The notes: generated by a model from the sequence alone, not told the origin. 64,000 nucleotides of DNA from Capnocytophaga sp. oral taxon 878 (GCF_002999135.1 NZ_CP027229.1:2889501-2953500); one strand, 5' to 3'. Positions 26,638 through 34,970 are shown, counted from the stretch's first letter. Program-made: numbers and translations.

Positions 26638-27759
26638 TTACTGAAGTTTTGTAGCCTTATACCATGCTAATTCTTTATAATAATGGTTTAGAGCCTCTTT
26701 TTTACCAAACAGGTAAACACTAAGTCCATTACAATTACTTAAAACTATATTTGCAAATTGTGAAGTGTGTTTTTCAATAGGGCAGAGCTCTTGCCAAAGA
26801 GTATTTAAGTTAGTCTTGGCACCATTTAACAGTAATATTTGCTTTAGGTCAAATAAATATCTTTCATTGTTACGACTATATTGTTGTAAATCAGCAAGAG
26901 GTAGAGAAGAAAAAGTAGGTAATTGGGCACATAAATCTGCTAAAGTATCTAAATATCTACTTGATACTAAAGTAATTGTAGCCGACTGCCGTACGCCTTC
27001 TTGAGCTTTGTAGTAGGTATAATATGCTTCTGTAGCCTTTTCAAGTTGTGTTTTGCCTATTAGGTAAGGAAGGGTTAAGTGATATGGAAAACCATCGGCT
27101 AATATTTCGGCAGGAGAAGCAATGAAATAGTCAGCATTATGGCGCAACTCATAAAGCACCTCTATCGAACCCATAAAGCAAGCGTCGAACAAGATGTATT
27201 GAAAATGATAAGAGCGCAAAGCTTCAGCAAGATCTGGCAATTCTAATGCACCTTCTTTAGGGCTCATATCCTTGCCAAAAGCTTTTATAGCAACCCCTCC
27301 TTTGTTTTCGGTAGCTATAGTGTAGCTATTGGGCAACCACGCATTGCCGTGCGACCAAAGGATGAGCCCTTTAGTTTCCACTCTCCCTTTGTAATAGCTA
27401 AAAACATCTTTTAACACATTGCTTAGCACTGTTTTATCAGCCGAGTTTTGTTCGGGGTAAGTATAGATAATTTTGGATTGTATTGCTTCGGTGCTGTCGG
27501 GCACTATTTCCAATAACACAGGGTGTGAAGGCAAGGCTGTGGAGGTATTACTATCTATATACACTAATAGTTTATCTCTGCCATTAGCGGTAAAGCCGCG
27601 TTCCATTTCATTTAGGTCGTTCAAGGCATAGGTAGCAAGGTCGTTATCGGCAATCATATATACAAGGGTAATTTCGTAAGGAGTCATTTCAGGCTCATCG
27701 TTGTTTTTGCCGCACGAAAGTAAGATTAAGCCAATGAGAAAAAGCGTGTAATAGCGCAT
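26638..27759 (-). CDS. Clostripain-like (C11) cysteine peptidase lipoprotein
   Basis: A 373-residue exported lipoprotein (lipobox LLSC, Cys16) with a C11-family peptidase domain. Start VYMIADNDLATYALNDLNEM, catalytic His in LWSHGNA (about 136) and Cys in FDACFMGSIEV (about 195) are visible. C11 peptidases cleave after basic residues and are common in gut and oral Bacteroidota. It lies 26 nt behind a small lipoprotein gene. The surface location suggests host-protein degradation or protein maturation. Confidence 0.88.
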   Translation of the reverse strand: MRYYTLFLIGLILLSCGKNNDEPEMTPYEITLVYMIADNDLATYALNDLNEMERGFTANGRDKLLVYIDSNTSTALPSHPVLLEIVPDSTEAIQSKIIYTYPEQNSADKTVLSNVLKDVFSYYKGRVETKGLILWSHGNAWLPNSYTIATENKGGVAIKAFGKDMSPKEGALELPDLAEALRSYHFQYILFDACFMGSIEVLYELRHNADYFIASPAEILADGFPYHLTLPYLIGKTQLEKATEAYYTYYKAQEGVRQSATITLVSSRYLDTLADLCAQLPTFSSLPLADLQQYSRNNERYLFDLKQILLLNGAKTNLNTLWQELCPIEKHTSQFANIVLSNCNGLSVYLFGKKEALNHYYKELAWYKATKLQ

Positions 27760-27785
27760 AGAATAATTATTTTAAACAAAACAGA

Positions 27786-28097
27786 TTAACGAAGTATTTG
27801 TATTTTTCCTTTAGGAGATATTTCAATTACAAGTCTTTCTTGGCTGCCTTGTAATTGTATAGTACTTTCTAATTGTAAGCGTGAGGCAGTAATAGCTGTT
27901 ATGGTATGAGTGCCTCTCTCTAATACCAATGCTTTTGAGGTTGCTTTTGCAGCTATTCTTTCCGAGAAAGAGGAAGCTACTTGCACCTCAACCGTTTCAA
28001 AATAGTTGTTTTGGAAGTACAGGGTATAGCTGTTGGGCATAGTTTCTTTGGAGCAAGCCAATAGCAGAAGAATAAGTAAATAGCTTATATTTCGCAT
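27786..28097 (-). CDS. Small lipoprotein next to the C11 protease
   Basis: A 103-residue lipoprotein (lipobox LLAC, Cys15) with a beta-rich mature part (SYTLYFQNNYFETVEVQV; GTHTITAITASRLQLES). The start at 28097 (MRNISYLL) is chosen because the longer frame would run through the terminator hairpin of the upstream gene. Family not recognised. A partner or inhibitor of the adjacent protease is possible, on position only. Confidence 0.6.
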   Translation of the reverse strand: MRNISYLLILLLLACSKETMPNSYTLYFQNNYFETVEVQVASSFSERIAAKATSKALVLERGTHTITAITASRLQLESTIQLQGSQERLVIEISPKGKIQILR

Positions 28098-28112
28098 AGT
28101 ATTCAGAATAAA

Positions 28113-28146
28113 TACCCCTTTAGCAGCCACTACTGCCAAAGGGGTA
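28113..28146 (-). terminator. Terminator of the C10 protease unit
   Basis: On the - strand TACCCCTTTGGCAG pairs with CTGCTAAAGGGGTA over a 6-nt loop, followed by a modest T-rich stretch. Confidence 0.75.
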
Positions 28147-28150
28147 TAGG

Positions 28151-28636
28151 TTATTTAGTATTGTCTATTTTATAAATATTATCTCCGATAAGAGAATTCC
28201 TAAGGTCTACTTTTTTATGATTGAAATGAAGCTCAGTTAAATAAGCTGTATCACCACAATTTTCAGTTTTGTAATAATTGCCTTTTATTTGCAAAGTATC
28301 TGTTTTGTTATCATATTCCAAGCAGAAGGTTTCTAAGTTCTTTGTAAAAAAAGATTTTAATCCTTCACCTGCACCGCCAATCATTACATTGTTATTAGCA
28401 AAGGAAAATTTCCCTATTTCGCTTTTTTTGTCGTTTTCTAGCTTGTATAAAACAGCTGTTTGTTTTGCATTGTAAAAGCTACGAACTAATTTGTTTGTTT
28501 CCATCTCATTGTTCATAATAATGATGCTCATAACAGGAGGTGTATTCATACAAATGATTTCTTCTTTTACAGAATCTTTATTTTGACAGTTAATAAATAG
28601 AAACAAGAGTGTTAAATATAGTATTTCTTTTTTCAT
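28151..28636 (-). CDS. Unknown lipoprotein coupled to the C10 protease
   Basis: A 161-residue lipoprotein (FINC lipobox, Cys17) with a beta-rich, Asn/Asp/Lys-rich mature part. It begins 4 nt after the C10 protease stop and ends at a terminator, so the two are co-expressed. Small inhibitors encoded beside C10 proteases are known in Bacteroides; this is a position-based candidate without recognised sequence similarity. Confidence 0.6.
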   Translation of the reverse strand: MKKEILYLTLLFLFINCQNKDSVKEEIICMNTPPVMSIIIMNNEMETNKLVRSFYNAKQTAVLYKLENDKKSEIGKFSFANNNVMIGGAGEGLKSFFTKNLETFCLEYDNKTDTLQIKGNYYKTENCGDTAYLTELHFNHKKVDLRNSLIGDNIYKIDNTK

Positions 28637-28640
28637 AGAG

Positions 28641-30353
28641 CTATTCTATATTAGTAATTATTTTTAAATCATACTTAAAATTTCCTTGCTCTCCTGATTT
28701 AAAACTATTAGAGGGAGCCTTTCTTCCTGATTTTGAATCGAAAATGTTAGCCATATACCAACCTGTTCCATCATATTCTTGTGGATATATTTTTTTTCCA
28801 GAACCATCTCTGTACCCTCCCCAGCCAAAGTTATTATGAACTAGCTCTAACTTCTCCTCGTGTGTCATTTCAATTCTTTTAGGAGAAGGACAGTCAATAT
28901 ATTGTTCAGTTACTTTTCTTTTTTTTAGCACATAGCCATCTAATACCCAAGCATGGCAATTTGTATAAGTACGATCTATATGATTCTTTTTCCAAAACCA
29001 CCAACCCTTAGAGTAGGAATGTGATATTTCTGTTTCACATCCTCTTATATATACAGGTCTGTTGTTTTGTATTTCATTGGTAAAATTAGGGAAGGCTTCA
29101 AGGGATGAAATGAAAGCATTATTAAAACCTAATAATTTGAGAGTATGGAGGGCTTTATAAATATTTGAGCCACTGCCTATATCAGCACAGCCATAGTCCA
29201 TATCTAACAAATCACTATCACCTAAATGTGCTAATAAATATTGTATATCCTCTTTTGCGGTTGGATTGTTTTGCACAGCATAACTGTAAATACTTGAAAA
29301 CATATCTCCCCTATCTATTTTAGTCATATCGTCCCAGTGCATTACTCTATCTTTAAAAATAGCTGGTTTTTTATGGTATGCTATTAGCTGCCCTATAGCC
29401 GTAGCCACACAGCCTACAGGAGATTGGTCGTGATCAGCTTCACAATATACGCCTACCTTGTCATTGTATTCTCCACTTTGTCCCCAAAGGGTTTTAAGTA
29501 AAGGAGCTTTTATGTATTCTGTAGTCCATTCACCGTACGTAGTTGCTTCAGGGTCAAGTACAGGTCCGTTTTTCTTAGGAAGGTTAGTGCCGGTGTGTCT
29601 TCCCCTATCTTCATCAAAATCATCAGAATGATTATTTCCATTATCTTTATCTAATTCTTTTGATTGGCAAAGAACATGCGTTAGGTCAAGAAATTTACTT
29701 TTCACTCTCTTTCCTTGTTTGTCAAAATACCCCCTAGCAATCAATTCTGCTTGCCGCTCTTTACTGAGCTTCTTAAAAAGAGCTTCTTCAGCTTGGGTAG
29801 CAAGTTTCTCTTTATTAGCTTCAAAAGCTTCGCGTTGTTCTTCTATATATGCTTGCATATAGCTAAACAGCACTGCTTGTCCCGGGTTGCTAATTGTGTC
29901 ACCCAAATGTCCGTATGAGTTATAAGCCAATACGCCAGGAACACGCCTGTCGCCCGAAGTTACTACATAGCCTTGGTTGTTAGCAAAGTTAATGATGTAC
30001 ACATCGGCAGGTTCAGGCTTACTGCCCTTAGTAGCTACATAAGGTTTACGTGTATCACCTTTTACTACTTCTACCGATCCTATTTGCAAGGGAGCTTTAG
30101 TTACAATTCCTTCCACTTTTCGCATTTGCATAGCCGTAGCAAGGGCAGTAGCTTGTGCCTCTTCAGCGGGTATGTCGGTTTTACCTGTAAGAGCGACCCA
30201 TCCTAAGAGAGTGTTGTTATCGGTATTCACTTCAGCCTTTGTGTTTGGCTGTACTGAAATGGTGGTGTCGGAAGCGAACGAGGGGTCACCCTCTTCGCGT
30301 TGGCAGGAAAAGAAGAGTCCTGTTACAGTCATAAAAATTAATATTCTTTTCAT
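28641..30353 (-). CDS. C10 (streptopain-like) cysteine protease lipoprotein
   Basis: A 570-residue protease precursor with a lipoprotein signal (FFSC, Cys17). Residues about 40-180 form the Spi-type pro-domain (VYIINFANNQGYVVTSGDRRVPGVL), which blocks the enzyme until removed. The catalytic domain has Cys at about 313 (PVGCVATAIGQLIAYHK), His at about 467 (CHAWVLDGY) and the NNFGWGG motif. Related enzymes include streptopain and interpain. An insert of charged residues (about 225-260) joins pro-domain and catalytic core. Likely a surface protease acting on host proteins. Confidence 0.92.
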   Translation of the reverse strand: MKRILIFMTVTGLFFSCQREEGDPSFASDTTISVQPNTKAEVNTDNNTLLGWVALTGKTDIPAEEAQATALATAMQMRKVEGIVTKAPLQIGSVEVVKGDTRKPYVATKGSKPEPADVYIINFANNQGYVVTSGDRRVPGVLAYNSYGHLGDTISNPGQAVLFSYMQAYIEEQREAFEANKEKLATQAEEALFKKLSKERQAELIARGYFDKQGKRVKSKFLDLTHVLCQSKELDKDNGNNHSDDFDEDRGRHTGTNLPKKNGPVLDPEATTYGEWTTEYIKAPLLKTLWGQSGEYNDKVGVYCEADHDQSPVGCVATAIGQLIAYHKKPAIFKDRVMHWDDMTKIDRGDMFSSIYSYAVQNNPTAKEDIQYLLAHLGDSDLLDMDYGCADIGSGSNIYKALHTLKLLGFNNAFISSLEAFPNFTNEIQNNRPVYIRGCETEISHSYSKGWWFWKKNHIDRTYTNCHAWVLDGYVLKKRKVTEQYIDCPSPKRIEMTHEEKLELVHNNFGWGGYRDGSGKKIYPQEYDGTGWYMANIFDSKSGRKAPSNSFKSGEQGNFKYDLKIITNIE

Positions 30354-30406
30354 ATATGATTTGGTTTTGCTCCTTCTTTTTGTAAAAAAGGAATGTTATT
30401 ACGCCG

Positions 30407-30437
30407 CAAAGGTAGTAAATAGCTTTTAAACTTCCAA
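30407..30437 (-). promoter_or_regulatory. Promoter of the C10 protease unit
   Basis: On the - strand: TTG (complement of 30435-30437), 20-nt spacer, TACCTTTG (complement of 30407-30414). Confidence 0.72.
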
Positions 30438-30463
30438 ATAAAAATACAACTTTTTGTTAATAA

Positions 30464-30503
30464 AATAAAAAAACCTTGAGCAGTCACCACTGCCAAAGGG
30501 GTT
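30464..30503 (-). terminator. Terminator of the barrel/lipoprotein operon
   Basis: On the - strand AACCCCTTTGGCAGT pairs imperfectly with ACTGCTCAAGGTT over a 4-nt loop, followed by eight T. Confidence 0.75.
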
Positions 30504-30508
30504 ATGGG

Positions 30509-30970
30509 TTATTTTAGAATAAAGTCGTTGTTTTTAATACCGTCAATATGCATTTCCTTAAACTGAACCGTACAGCATTTGCCCCGCGTGCCTACATACT
30601 CTATTTTATAGCTTTTAGTTTTGTTTTTTAGGTAAAGCGTTTCTGTTTTACCAGTATGCAGAAAAGGGGTGGGGTGTACGGACAAAACATCGTATCCTTC
30701 CTTTTTGGGTGAGCTAACGCCAAAGTTAAAATTTGTGTCGTACTTTTTTTCGGTATTTTTATCTGATAACCGATAGAAATATACATTTTCTTTATCAAAC
30801 TCCCCTTTGTTGTTTAAAAAATCTTGGTGTAAAGAAGATTTTTTATCAATAAACAAATGAAAATCAACAGGAGGAGAACAACAAAGTACAGTAGGTTCTT
30901 CTTTTTGGTTATTACAACCTATCGCTAAGAAAGCAAATGTTAAGATGAGTGTAGTTAATGTGTTTTTTAT
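30509..30970 (-). CDS. Lipoprotein with ATA at the expected start position
   Basis: From position 30970 the frame reads Ile-Lys-Asn-Thr-Leu-Thr-Thr-Leu, a hydrophobic stretch, then lipobox LAIGC and a beta-rich body of about 135 residues (SYKIEYVGTRGKCCTVQF). It would be a classic lipoprotein if the ATA were ATG. The first standard start in frame is a TTG at 30856, which removes the whole signal. It is 15 nt behind the upstream barrel gene and ends before a terminator, so it is an operon member. Either ATA is used, a start was lost, or a base is miscalled. The body resembles slightly a segment of the 51691 protein. Confidence 0.55.
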   Translation of the reverse strand: MKNTLTTLILTFAFLAIGCNNQKEEPTVLCCSPPVDFHLFIDKKSSLHQDFLNNKGEFDKENVYFYRLSDKNTEKKYDTNFNFGVSSPKKEGYDVLSVHPTPFLHTGKTETLYLKNKTKSYKIEYVGTRGKCCTVQFKEMHIDGIKNNDFILK

Positions 30971-30985
30971 ATTTAAAAATAGTTT

Positions 30986-31498
30986 TTACAATTTCATACT
31001 TATTCCTATTTTGACACCGAAAACATTACCTAATACTATTTCGGCATTTAGTGCTATGGCTTTCAGTGCAAATGCCCTGAAGCCTATATGGGTATTATAG
31101 GCTATTGTATTACCTTGGTTATTATCACGTAACATAAAGTAGGTATAGCTTGTATCGCAGCCACCACCTTCGGGAGTATTGCTCCCCCAAATGAGATAAC
31201 CTGCTGAGAAACCAGTATACCAGTCGGTAGTTTGAAGTTTGCCAAAATGGTAATCGACAGTTAGCTTGGGGAGGTATGAGGTTATATATTTATCCTTAAA
31301 ATCAAAGCTTTGGGCATAAAAGCCAGCGCCTACCGATAGTGAAGAGGCTATGGCATAATGTACCTTGGAGCCGAAGATAAAACCTCCGTTGGTTATTCCT
31401 GTTTGGATATCGGCAAAGGCTTTACCCTTGCGAAAAGCGTCTTGAGCAGCTATGGGCAAGGAAAGCAACACGATAAATAAGAGAAGTACTTTTTTCAT
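30986..31498 (-). CDS. Outer-membrane beta-barrel-like protein, paralogue B
   Basis: A 170-residue exported protein with signal peptide (cleavage near AAQ-D) and alternating-strand sequence rich in Tyr/Gly (HYAIASSLSVGAGFY, DYHFGKLQTTDWYTGFSAGYLIWG). It follows the next paralogue by 3 nt. The signal peptides of the two are identical in protein and nearly in DNA, while the mature parts have diverged. Probably a small outer-membrane barrel; function unknown. Confidence 0.75.
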   Translation of the reverse strand: MKKVLLLFIVLLSLPIAAQDAFRKGKAFADIQTGITNGGFIFGSKVHYAIASSLSVGAGFYAQSFDFKDKYITSYLPKLTVDYHFGKLQTTDWYTGFSAGYLIWGSNTPEGGGCDTSYTYFMLRDNNQGNTIAYNTHIGFRAFALKAIALNAEIVLGNVFGVKIGISMKL

Positions 31499-31501
31499 AT
31501 T

Positions 31502-32032
31502 TTATATTCTTACACTTAAACCTATTTTCATTGAAGAGACGTTGCCAAAGCCTATTTCGCCATTTATACCTATGAACTTGTAGACAAAAAAGCGCATACC
31601 AAAATGGGCATTCCAGGCTATAAAGTTGCCTTTGTGATTGTTTCGGACAGGCAAGTCATATTCAGGAGCTACTATAAGGCAACCGGTGTTTTTGACTCCC
31701 TCATAAGGGTTGTTACTACGCCAGATATGATACCCTAAGCTAAGCCCTGTATACCAATCGAAGGTTTTGAGATGCCCCAAATGATAGTCGGCACTAAGAG
31801 CAGGGGTGTAAGCCTGAACGTATTTGTGGTCGTTCATAAAATCTTGATAAGAAAACTGCGAGCCTACCGAAAGGTAAGGTAATACAGCATAATGCACTCC
31901 GCCCCCTATAATGCGAGGTAAGGAACCAGACCCAATTTGAACATCAGCATAAATTTTACCCTTGCGAAAAGCGTCTTGAGCAGCTATGGGCAAGGAAAGC
32001 AACACGATAAATAAGAGAAGTACTTTTTTCAT
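31502..32032 (-). CDS. Outer-membrane beta-barrel-like protein, paralogue A
   Basis: A 176-residue exported protein, tandem paralogue of the downstream gene (shared patterns GVHYAVLPYLSVGSQFSY, ADYHLGHLKTFDWYTGLSLGYHIW). The start at 32032 (MKKVLLLF) is preferred because the promoter box at 32060-32067 excludes the longer frame from 32062. First gene of a three-gene unit with paralogue B and a lipoprotein. Confidence 0.75.
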   Translation of the reverse strand: MKKVLLLFIVLLSLPIAAQDAFRKGKIYADVQIGSGSLPRIIGGGVHYAVLPYLSVGSQFSYQDFMNDHKYVQAYTPALSADYHLGHLKTFDWYTGLSLGYHIWRSNNPYEGVKNTGCLIVAPEYDLPVRNNHKGNFIAWNAHFGMRFFVYKFIGINGEIGFGNVSSMKIGLSVRI

Positions 32033-32059
32033 ATAATAGTTGATTAAAAAATGACACTG

Positions 32060-32090
32060 CAAAAGTATGAAAAAATTAGCAAATTAGCAA
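32060..32090 (-). promoter_or_regulatory. Promoter of the barrel operon, inside AT-rich repeats
   Basis: On the - strand: TTG (complement of 32088-32090), 20-nt spacer, TACTTTTG (complement of 32060-32067). The TTG sits in an 8/9-nt tandem repeat. Confidence 0.68.
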
Positions 32091-32119
32091 ATTAGAGAAT
32101 TAGCGAATTAGTAAATTAG
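32073..32119. repeat. AT-rich 8-9-bp tandem repeat (AAATTAGC type)
   Basis: Five units such as AAATTAGC, AAATTAGAG, AATTAGCG, AATTAGTA, AAATTAG. It separates dinB from the barrel operon. A related string (GGCTAATTAGCTAATTTACTAAT) ends the fourth DUF6493 gene near 49064. Confidence 0.7.
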
Positions 32120-32125
32120 TTTTAT

Positions 32126-33229
32126 TTACCAGTCGGGGAATTCGAGGCGTAGCTGGATGTATTCTGGTTTTTTGGAGTTGAGTTTTTTGGGCTCGTTATT
32201 GAGATGGGATACAGAGATGCCTAATAACCGTACAGACTCGGTTAAGCGTTCTTGGTATAGCAGTTCTTTGGCGTGCAAAGAAAGCTCTTCGGTGCTGCTG
32301 ATATAATCTTTGAGGGTTTTGCTGCGTGTTTGTACTGTGAAATTACTGTATTTAATTTTTAGCGTGATGGTTTTGCCTGCTACTTGTTGTTTTTTTAGGC
32401 GGGAGGCTACCTCTTGCGCCAAGCGTTCTAATTCGGGTTCCATAAAGATTTCGCTGGTGAGGTTTTCGGCAAAGGTTTCTTCGGCGCCTACTGATTTGCG
32501 TATTCTGAAGGGTTGTACCTCGCTGCGGTGGATGCCTCGAGCTAACTCATAGTAATATTGCCCGCTATTGCCGAAATTACGCTGTAAGAACTCTAATGAT
32601 TTGAGGCGGAGATCTTTGCCTCTGAAAATACCGAGTAGGTACATTTTTTCGGCAGTGACCTTGCCTATGCCATAGAATTTGCGTACATCGAGTTCGTCTA
32701 AAAAGTCCTGTATTTGAGCCTCGGTAATGGTAGTTTGTCCGTTGGGTTTGTTGTAATCACTAGCTATTTTGGCAATGAACTTATTTACAGAGATGCCGGC
32801 AGAAGCTGTAAGTCCGGTTTCGTGGAAAATGCGTTGTCTTATTTCTTGGGCTATGAGAGTAGCCGAGGGATTTCCTTTTTTATTAACAGTAACATCTAAG
32901 TAAGCCTCATCAAGGGATAAGGGTTCGACCAAATTGGTATATTCGTGGAAGATAGCCCTGATTTGCATAGATATTTGTTTGTAGCGTTCAAAGCGGGGCT
33001 TCACAAAGATGATATGAGGGCATAACCTACGAGCTTGGAGTCCGCTCATAGCACTGCGCACGCCATACTTGCGAGCTTCATAACTGGCGGTAGCTACTAC
33101 GCCACGGGCTTCGGCGCCGCCTACAGCAATGGCTTTCCCGCGAAGGTGGGGAAAGTCAAGCTGTTCGACCGAGGCGAAGAACGCATCCATATCGATATGT
33201 ATGATTTTTCGTTTTAGCAATTTGTGCAT
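32126..33229 (-). CDS. dinB: DNA polymerase IV (Y family)
   Basis: A 367-residue translesion polymerase. Catalytic motifs: IHIDMDAFFASVEQ near residues 9-22 and SLDEAYLDVT near residues 101-110; helix-hairpin-helix KFYGIGKVTAEKM; little-finger domain in the C-terminal third. The start at 33229 is chosen because the promoter at 33251-33280 rules out upstream in-frame ATGs. SOS control is likely from family knowledge, but no LexA box is recognised. Confidence 0.95.
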   Translation of the reverse strand: MHKLLKRKIIHIDMDAFFASVEQLDFPHLRGKAIAVGGAEARGVVATASYEARKYGVRSAMSGLQARRLCPHIIFVKPRFERYKQISMQIRAIFHEYTNLVEPLSLDEAYLDVTVNKKGNPSATLIAQEIRQRIFHETGLTASAGISVNKFIAKIASDYNKPNGQTTITEAQIQDFLDELDVRKFYGIGKVTAEKMYLLGIFRGKDLRLKSLEFLQRNFGNSGQYYYELARGIHRSEVQPFRIRKSVGAEETFAENLTSEIFMEPELERLAQEVASRLKKQQVAGKTITLKIKYSNFTVQTRSKTLKDYISSTEELSLHAKELLYQERLTESVRLLGISVSHLNNEPKKLNSKKPEYIQLRLEFPDW

Positions 33230-33250
33230 TGCGATTAGTAGTTCATAATA

Positions 33251-33280
33251 CAAAAGTACAAAATAGTTGTGAAATAGCAA
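33251..33280 (-). promoter_or_regulatory. Promoter of dinB
   Basis: On the - strand: TTG (complement of 33278-33280), 19-nt spacer, TACTTTTG (complement of 33251-33258). Confidence 0.7.
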
Positions 33281-33314
33281 GGAGTTAGGTAAGAGATAAG
33301 AGGCAAGAGGAGTT
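33280..33314. repeat. AGG heptad repeat upstream of the dinB promoter
   Basis: Units AGGAGTT AGGTAAG AGATAAG AGGCAAG AGGAGTT. It abuts the TTG box of the dinB promoter. Confidence 0.7.
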
Positions 33315-33386
33315 GTTACAAATGTAACAAATTGTTTTTACTTTGTAGGATAAGGACATTTATTTCTGATATTATAGAAAACGCTT

Positions 33387-33454
33387 TACTTTTGCCCCCA
33401 TAATAACAGGTTTTTAGGCTTGGCGAGAGAGATTAGTGTTAGTTTCCTAAAAAC
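33387..33454 (+). promoter_or_regulatory. Promoter box and structured leader of the transporter gene
   Basis: TACTTTTG at 33387-33394 gives an inferred start near 33400. The leader of about 73 nt contains a perfect 9-bp inverted repeat GTTTTTAGG (33410-33418) / CCTAAAAAC (33446-33454) enclosing 27 nt. No T run follows, so it is probably a 5' UTR structure; no known riboswitch is recognised. Confidence 0.5.
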
Positions 33455-33472
33455 TTATTAACTGAAAAAGAT

Positions 33473-34894
33473 ATGCTAAAAAAATTCAATGCAACCTTTT
33501 GGGTAGCGAGTTTTCTCCAGCTGATGGAGCGCTGGGCTTTTTATGGTATATTTACCGTATTAGGGCTTTATTTGGTAGCCTCGACAGATGAAGGCGGGCT
33601 TGGTTTTAATCACGAACAGAAGGCGGCTATTATGGCTTATGTATCGGCGGTGTTGTACTTTATACCTCCTATATTGGGGGTAGTGGCAGACCGTATAGGG
33701 TATAAGCTATCTTTGGTGATTTCGTTCATAATAATGGGAGTAGGTTACTTTATGCTATCGGAGGCGACTACTTATGCTGCTTTTTTCTCGATATTCCTAT
33801 TGGCGGCTATTGGAGGGGGCTTTTTTAAACCTGTAGTGAATGGTATAGTAGCGAGGAATACAGATGAAAGCACTAGTACAATAGGCTTTGGTATTTTTTA
33901 TATGATGGTGAATGTAGGCGGCTTTTTGGGTCCGGCAATGTCATCGCCTTTGCGTACTGCTTACGGCTGGCGCATTATCTTCATACAAGGAGCGGTGGTG
34001 ATGGCTATAAACGTGCTGGTGGCTTTGTTTTTGTACAAAGAGCCTACTACTGCGAAAAAAGATAGCAAGCCTTTATTGACAGAGATAAAAGAATCGGTAA
34101 TGCATATAGTGGAGGCACTGAAAGACAAGAGGCTGACTATATTGCTACTGCTGATGGTAGGATTCTGGACTATGTTCAACCAGCTGTTCTATACCTTGCC
34201 TAACTTTATTGAAGACTGGGTAGACTCATCGGCGATGAGTGCTTGGATAAATGAGAATTTACCTTTCTTAGGTACTATTTTGACTGAAAAAGGACAGGTG
34301 AAGGCGGAGTGGTTCATCAATATAGATTCATTTATGATTATCTTCTTCCAAGTAGTAGTATCATACTTTGTAACTAAAATGACGCACGTAAGTGCGATGA
34401 TTAAGGGTACTATTATAGCTACTTTGGGGGTAACGCTTACTTTTGTGTTCAACAATCCGTGGTTCACTATTATAGGGACTGTTATTTTCTCATTGGGAGA
34501 GATGGCATCGAGCCCAACCCTATCGGCATTTGTGGCGCAGATTACTCCTAAGGGGAAAGAAGCGTTGTACCAAGGTACGGTGTTCTTACCGGTGGCAGCG
34601 GGTAATTATCTTACTTATTTTATTTCGGGCTATTTGTACACAAGATGGTCGGATAAATATACTTTGCTGGGTAATGAGTTGGCAAAACGCTCGATAGAGA
34701 TGCCAAAGAACTTAACTAAGAATCAGTATTTTGATTTGGCGAGTGAGAAGCTGGGAATGACTAAAGCACAGATTACGGAGTACTTATGGCAGACCTATAA
34801 CCCAAGCAAGTTGTGGTATGTGATTTGTGCAGTGGGAGTATTTGCGGCGCTATCATTATACGTGTATGACAGAGTGATGAAGAAGAAGAATTAA
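33473..34894 (+). CDS. MFS/POT-like peptide transporter
   Basis: A 473-residue inner-membrane protein with about 12 hydrophobic segments. The first segment carries a POT-like ERWAFYG motif (compare the ExxERFxYYG proton-site motif), followed by GVVADRIGYK and a GGGFFKPVVNGIVARN segment like the POT signature region. This suggests proton-driven uptake of oligopeptides, but it lacks some canonical residues, so the substrate is uncertain. It faces the isochorismatase-like gene across a shared terminator. Peptide uptake would suit an organism with secreted proteases. Confidence 0.78.
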   Translation: MLKKFNATFWVASFLQLMERWAFYGIFTVLGLYLVASTDEGGLGFNHEQKAAIMAYVSAVLYFIPPILGVVADRIGYKLSLVISFIIMGVGYFMLSEATTYAAFFSIFLLAAIGGGFFKPVVNGIVARNTDESTSTIGFGIFYMMVNVGGFLGPAMSSPLRTAYGWRIIFIQGAVVMAINVLVALFLYKEPTTAKKDSKPLLTEIKESVMHIVEALKDKRLTILLLLMVGFWTMFNQLFYTLPNFIEDWVDSSAMSAWINENLPFLGTILTEKGQVKAEWFINIDSFMIIFFQVVVSYFVTKMTHVSAMIKGTIIATLGVTLTFVFNNPWFTIIGTVIFSLGEMASSPTLSAFVAQITPKGKEALYQGTVFLPVAAGNYLTYFISGYLYTRWSDKYTLLGNELAKRSIEMPKNLTKNQYFDLASEKLGMTKAQITEYLWQTYNPSKLWYVICAVGVFAALSLYVYDRVMKKKN

Positions 34895-34912
34895 CAAAAA
34901 TCAGGATAGTAA

Positions 34913-34957
34913 AAACGTTGCCAAAGGCTGTTTATAGCCTTTGGCAACGTTTTTTTA
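34913..34957. terminator. Bidirectional terminator between convergent genes
   Basis: AAACGTTGCCAAAGGCT (34913-34929) is the exact reverse complement of 34936-34952, loop 6 nt, with T on one side and A on the other, so it can end transcripts from both sides. Confidence 0.92.
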
Positions 34958-34970
34958 TGCCCTAAAATTG

